A stretch of DNA of 6,805 nucleotides, taken from positions 1 to 6,805 of the forward strand of contig JALUUU010000219.1 in assembly GCA_027021185.1 (NCBI GenBank), in the 5' to 3' direction. Shown piece by piece: positions 5,042 through 6,805 of this stretch. The notes under the pieces are model-generated. The model searched no databases, was not told the origin of the DNA, and saw only the letters and a list, made by a program, of their open reading frames with translations. Made by a program: the position numbers and the translations under genes. Position 1 is the first letter of the stretch. The number at the start of each line of letters is the position of its first letter. This DNA is from an archaeon. Its GTDB lineage: Archaea > Hydrothermarchaeota > Hydrothermarchaeia > Hydrothermarchaeales > JALUUU01.

Positions 5042-5521
5042 ATGGATGAGATACTCCGGATCCTCGAGAAAGACGCCAGAACAACGGCAAAACAGATCTC
5101 GGCCATTGTGGGCATCCCAGAGGCGGAGGTTAAGAAGAAGATAAAAGAGATGGAGAAAAAGGGCATCATCAGAAAATACAAGACCGTCATCAACTGGGAG
5201 AAGGCCGGAAAAGAGCCTGTGTATGCCATGATAGATGTTAAAGTCTTTCCTGAGCGGGAGAGAGGATATGACGCCGTGGCAGAGCGTATAATGAGGTTTC
5301 CTGAGGTGAGGGCGCTTTACCTGATCTCAGGCACCTACGACTTGTCGGTTATGGTCATGGGTAGGGACATGAAGGAGGTCGCCTACTTCGTGGCCGAGAA
5401 GCTGGCCCCTCTGGAGCAGGTCCAGGGCACCGTAACCCACTTCATACTGAAACGCTACAAGGAAGACGGGGATATATTATTCGGGGAGGAGGAAAACAAG
5501 AGGCTGGCGGTGAGCCCCTGA
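5042..5521 (+). CDS. Lrp/AsnC family transcriptional regulator
   Basis: A 159-residue cytosolic DNA-binding protein. The N-terminal helix-turn-helix spans about residues 1-50 (MDEILRILEKDARTTAKQI, then EVKKKIKEMEKKGIIRKY), followed by the linker TVINWEKAG and a C-terminal ligand-binding, oligomerising RAM domain (AMIDVKVFPERERGYDAV, FPEVRALYLISGTYDLSVMV, QVQGTVTHFILKRYKEDG). Lrp proteins usually bind amino acids and control amino-acid genes and themselves. Three in-frame ATGs exist at 4994, 5030 and 5042. I prefer 5042 because GGTGAT, an exact Shine-Dalgarno match, ends 4 nt before it and the family often begins near MDEILRIL. The ATG at 4994 overlaps the TATA-like box. The ATG at 5030 remains possible as a leaderless start and would add MVIL. 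The aminotransferase begins 4 bp after the stop, so the two are very likely cotranscribed. Confidence 0.93.
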   Translation: MDEILRILEKDARTTAKQISAIVGIPEAEVKKKIKEMEKKGIIRKYKTVINWEKAGKEPVYAMIDVKVFPERERGYDAVAERIMRFPEVRALYLISGTYDLSVMVMGRDMKEVAYFVAEKLAPLEQVQGTVTHFILKRYKEDGDILFGEEENKRLAVSP

Positions 5522-5525
5522 GGCC

Positions 5526-6686
5526 ATGCGGGAAGTGATTGCCGAGCGGGCTAAGAGGGTTCCTCCCTCCGGGATAAGGAGATTCTTCGAGCTAGTTATG
5601 GGCATGGAGGAGGTTATCTCCCTGGGGGTGGGGGAGCCAGACTTCGTGACCCCGTGGCACATCAGGGAGGCATGCGTCTACGCCCTGGAAAGGGGCTACA
5701 CCATGTACACCTCCAACTACGGCATGCTGGAGCTGAGGGAGGAGATAGCCAAGCGCCTGGAGAGGGACTATTCCCTGAGCTACGACCCCGCAGACGAGAT
5801 CCTGGTTACCGTGGGGGTGAGCGAGGGCTACGACCTTGCCATCAGGGCTCTTGTAGATCCCGGAGACCAGGTAGTGGTTCATGAGCCAAGCTACGTTTCC
5901 TACAAACCATGCACCATATTCGCAGGTGGAGAGCCGGTGGTGGTGGAGACCAGGGTGGACGATGAATTCAAGCTCACCCCTGAGGGCCTTGAGAAAAAGA
6001 TAACAGATAAAACAAAAGCCCTTATTCTGAGCTATCCCAACAACCCCACCGGGGCGACCATGGACAGGAAGGAGCTGGAGGAGATAGCCGACATCGTTAT
6101 TGAGCATGACCTGGTTGTTGTGTCAGACGAGGTATACGACAAGCTGACCTATGAGGGAGAGCCGTGCTCCTTCGCATCTCTGAACGGTATGCAGGAGAGA
6201 ACAGTCCTTCTTAACGGAATGTCCAAGGCGTATGCCATGACGGGATGGAGGATAGGCTATGCAGCCAGCAACAGCGAGGTCATCGAGGCCATGATGAAGA
6301 TCCATCAATACGGAATGCTGTGCGCCCCCATAATGAGCCAGATGGCTGCCATAGAGGCCCTGAGAAACGGGGAGAGAGAGGTCAGGGAGATGCGTCAGCA
6401 GTACATAGAGCGCAGAAACCTGATCGTGAGGCGGCTTAACGAGATGGGTCTGGAGTGCTTCAACCCCAAGGGGGCTTTCTATGCCTTTCCGTCTATCAGG
6501 GCGATCGGCCTGTCGTCTGAGGAGTTTGCCGAGGAGCTTCTCAGAAAGAAGAAGGTGGCGGTTGTTCCGGGAAACGCCTTCGGGGACTGCGGCGAGGGAT
6601 TCGTGCGATGCTCATACGCAGCCTCAATCAACGACATATCCGAGGCTATGGACAGGATGGAAGACTTCGTAAAGGACTGCCTGTAG
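5526..6686 (+). CDS. Class I/II PLP-dependent aminotransferase (aspartate-aminotransferase fold type I)
   Basis: A full-length 386-residue cytosolic aminotransferase that moves an amino group between an amino acid and a 2-oxo acid. Landmarks are SLGVGEPDFVTP (32-43), the Y-x-x-x-x-G segment YTSNYGMLELREEIA, the phosphate-binding TVGVSEGYDLAIRAL, Asn173 in YPNNPTG, Asp201 and Tyr204 in VVSDEVYDKL, the PLP-binding Lys234 in SKAYAMTGWRIGY with Arg242, and the carboxylate-binding Arg361 in GFVRCSYAAS. The overall pattern fits archaeal enzymes annotated as aspartate or aromatic/branched-chain aminotransferases; the exact substrate cannot be read from the sequence. The ATG at 5526 matches the expected N-terminus AERAKRVPPSGIRRFFEL. 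It lies 4 bp after the Lrp stop with only a weak GAGG nearby, so translation may be coupled to Lrp. Control by that Lrp protein in response to an amino acid is a reasonable inference. Confidence 0.95.
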   Translation: MREVIAERAKRVPPSGIRRFFELVMGMEEVISLGVGEPDFVTPWHIREACVYALERGYTMYTSNYGMLELREEIAKRLERDYSLSYDPADEILVTVGVSEGYDLAIRALVDPGDQVVVHEPSYVSYKPCTIFAGGEPVVVETRVDDEFKLTPEGLEKKITDKTKALILSYPNNPTGATMDRKELEEIADIVIEHDLVVVSDEVYDKLTYEGEPCSFASLNGMQERTVLLNGMSKAYAMTGWRIGYAASNSEVIEAMMKIHQYGMLCAPIMSQMAAIEALRNGEREVREMRQQYIERRNLIVRRLNEMGLECFNPKGAFYAFPSIRAIGLSSEEFAEELLRKKKVAVVPGNAFGDCGEGFVRCSYAASINDISEAMDRMEDFVKDCL

Positions 6687-6700
6687 CAGCTTTTCTCTCA

Positions 6701-6708
6701 TTATAAAA
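6701..6708 (+). promoter_or_regulatory. TATA box upstream of the truncated 3' gene
   Basis: TTATAAAA lies 15 bp past the aminotransferase stop. Initiation near 6730 would give a leader of about 10 nt to the ATG at 6740. The preceding TTTTCTCTC (6691-6699) may act as a weak terminator for the aminotransferase operon. Confidence 0.45.
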
Positions 6709-6739
6709 AAGATTTCAAACGACAATGTAATGAAAAATA

Positions 6740-6805
6740 ATGCTAAATCAGGTGAGGCTTTTGGAGACCGAGGTGATAAGGCTTAAGGATTGTGACCTCA
6801 ACTTC
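6740..6805 (+). CDS. Possible start of a further gene, 3' truncated, unrecognised
   Basis: From the ATG at 6740 the frame stays open for 22 codons to the window end, reading MLNQVRLLETEVIRLKDCDL and on. The preceding in-frame TGA at 6731 rules out an earlier start. A TATA box at 6701-6708 suits a short leader. Alternative GTG starts at 6752 or 6773 share the frame. A competing ATG at 6730 in another frame gives only 18 codons. Too little remains to name a family. Confidence 0.4.
   Translation, partial: MLNQVRLLETEVIRLKDCDLNF

Noticed and set aside
4972..5229. Minus-strand open frame of 85 codons opposite the Lrp gene.
   Set aside because: It is antisense to a well-supported regulator, ends in the promoter region and shows no protein-family signal.
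5592..6107. Minus-strand open frame of 171 codons opposite the aminotransferase.
   Set aside because: The aminotransferase frame carries all PLP-site residues; the antisense frame is His/Gly/Val-rich with no family resemblance.
6730..6786. Short plus-strand frame from the ATG at 6730.
   Set aside because: It ends after 18 codons, and the overlapping frame from 6740 stays open to the window end.

Overview
The window looks like a chromosomal segment of a euryarchaeon with moderate to high GC, possibly methanogen-related or Thermoplasmata-related. The lineage is inference. The reasons are archaeal-style TATA boxes (TTATAAAG, TTTTTAAA) a short distance from start codons, very short predicted leaders, Shine-Dalgarno sequences of the GGAGGT/GGTGAT type, a small stand-alone archaeal-type Toprim protein, a DUF835 regulatory protein and an Lrp/AsnC-plus-aminotransferase pair common in archaea. 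I see no CRISPR array, tRNA, rRNA or intact mobile element.

Layout. (1) 2-403, plus strand: the 3' part of a xylose-isomerase-like TIM-barrel gene, cut by the window edge. It meets its convergent neighbour with no base between the two stop codons. (2) 404-3493, minus strand, read right to left: a tightly packed four-gene cluster, Toprim protein -> bacterial-type GAPDH -> stand-alone response-regulator receiver -> Cys-rich (DUF3795-like)/DUF835/winged-helix protein. The gaps are 13 bp, 63 bp and a 4-base ATGA overlap. A TATA box at 3523-3530 fits one promoter for the whole cluster. GAPDH and the receiver both appear to start at TTG, supported by strong Shine-Dalgarno sequences. (3) 3494-3661: AT-rich intergenic DNA with the operon promoter, short repeats and a T7 terminator for the next gene. 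(4) 3662-4633, minus: a secreted, probably lipid-anchored phosphoesterase with nearly all the purple-acid-phosphatase metal motifs. (5) 4634-5041: a gene-free, GC-rich stretch unusually full of dyad symmetry, ending in an 18-bp perfect palindrome beside the promoter region of the next operon. (6) 5042-6686, plus: an Lrp/AsnC regulator followed 4 bp later by a class I PLP aminotransferase. (7) 6740-6805: the probable beginning of another plus-strand gene, cut by the window end.

How it may work together. The Lrp protein probably senses an amino acid and controls its own operon with the aminotransferase. On the minus strand, a central-carbon enzyme that looks bacterial in origin sits with a phosphorylatable receiver and a Cys-rich DNA-binding protein. 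The receiver and the DNA-binding protein are translationally coupled and are the best candidate here for an undescribed signalling module. No histidine kinase is visible in the window.
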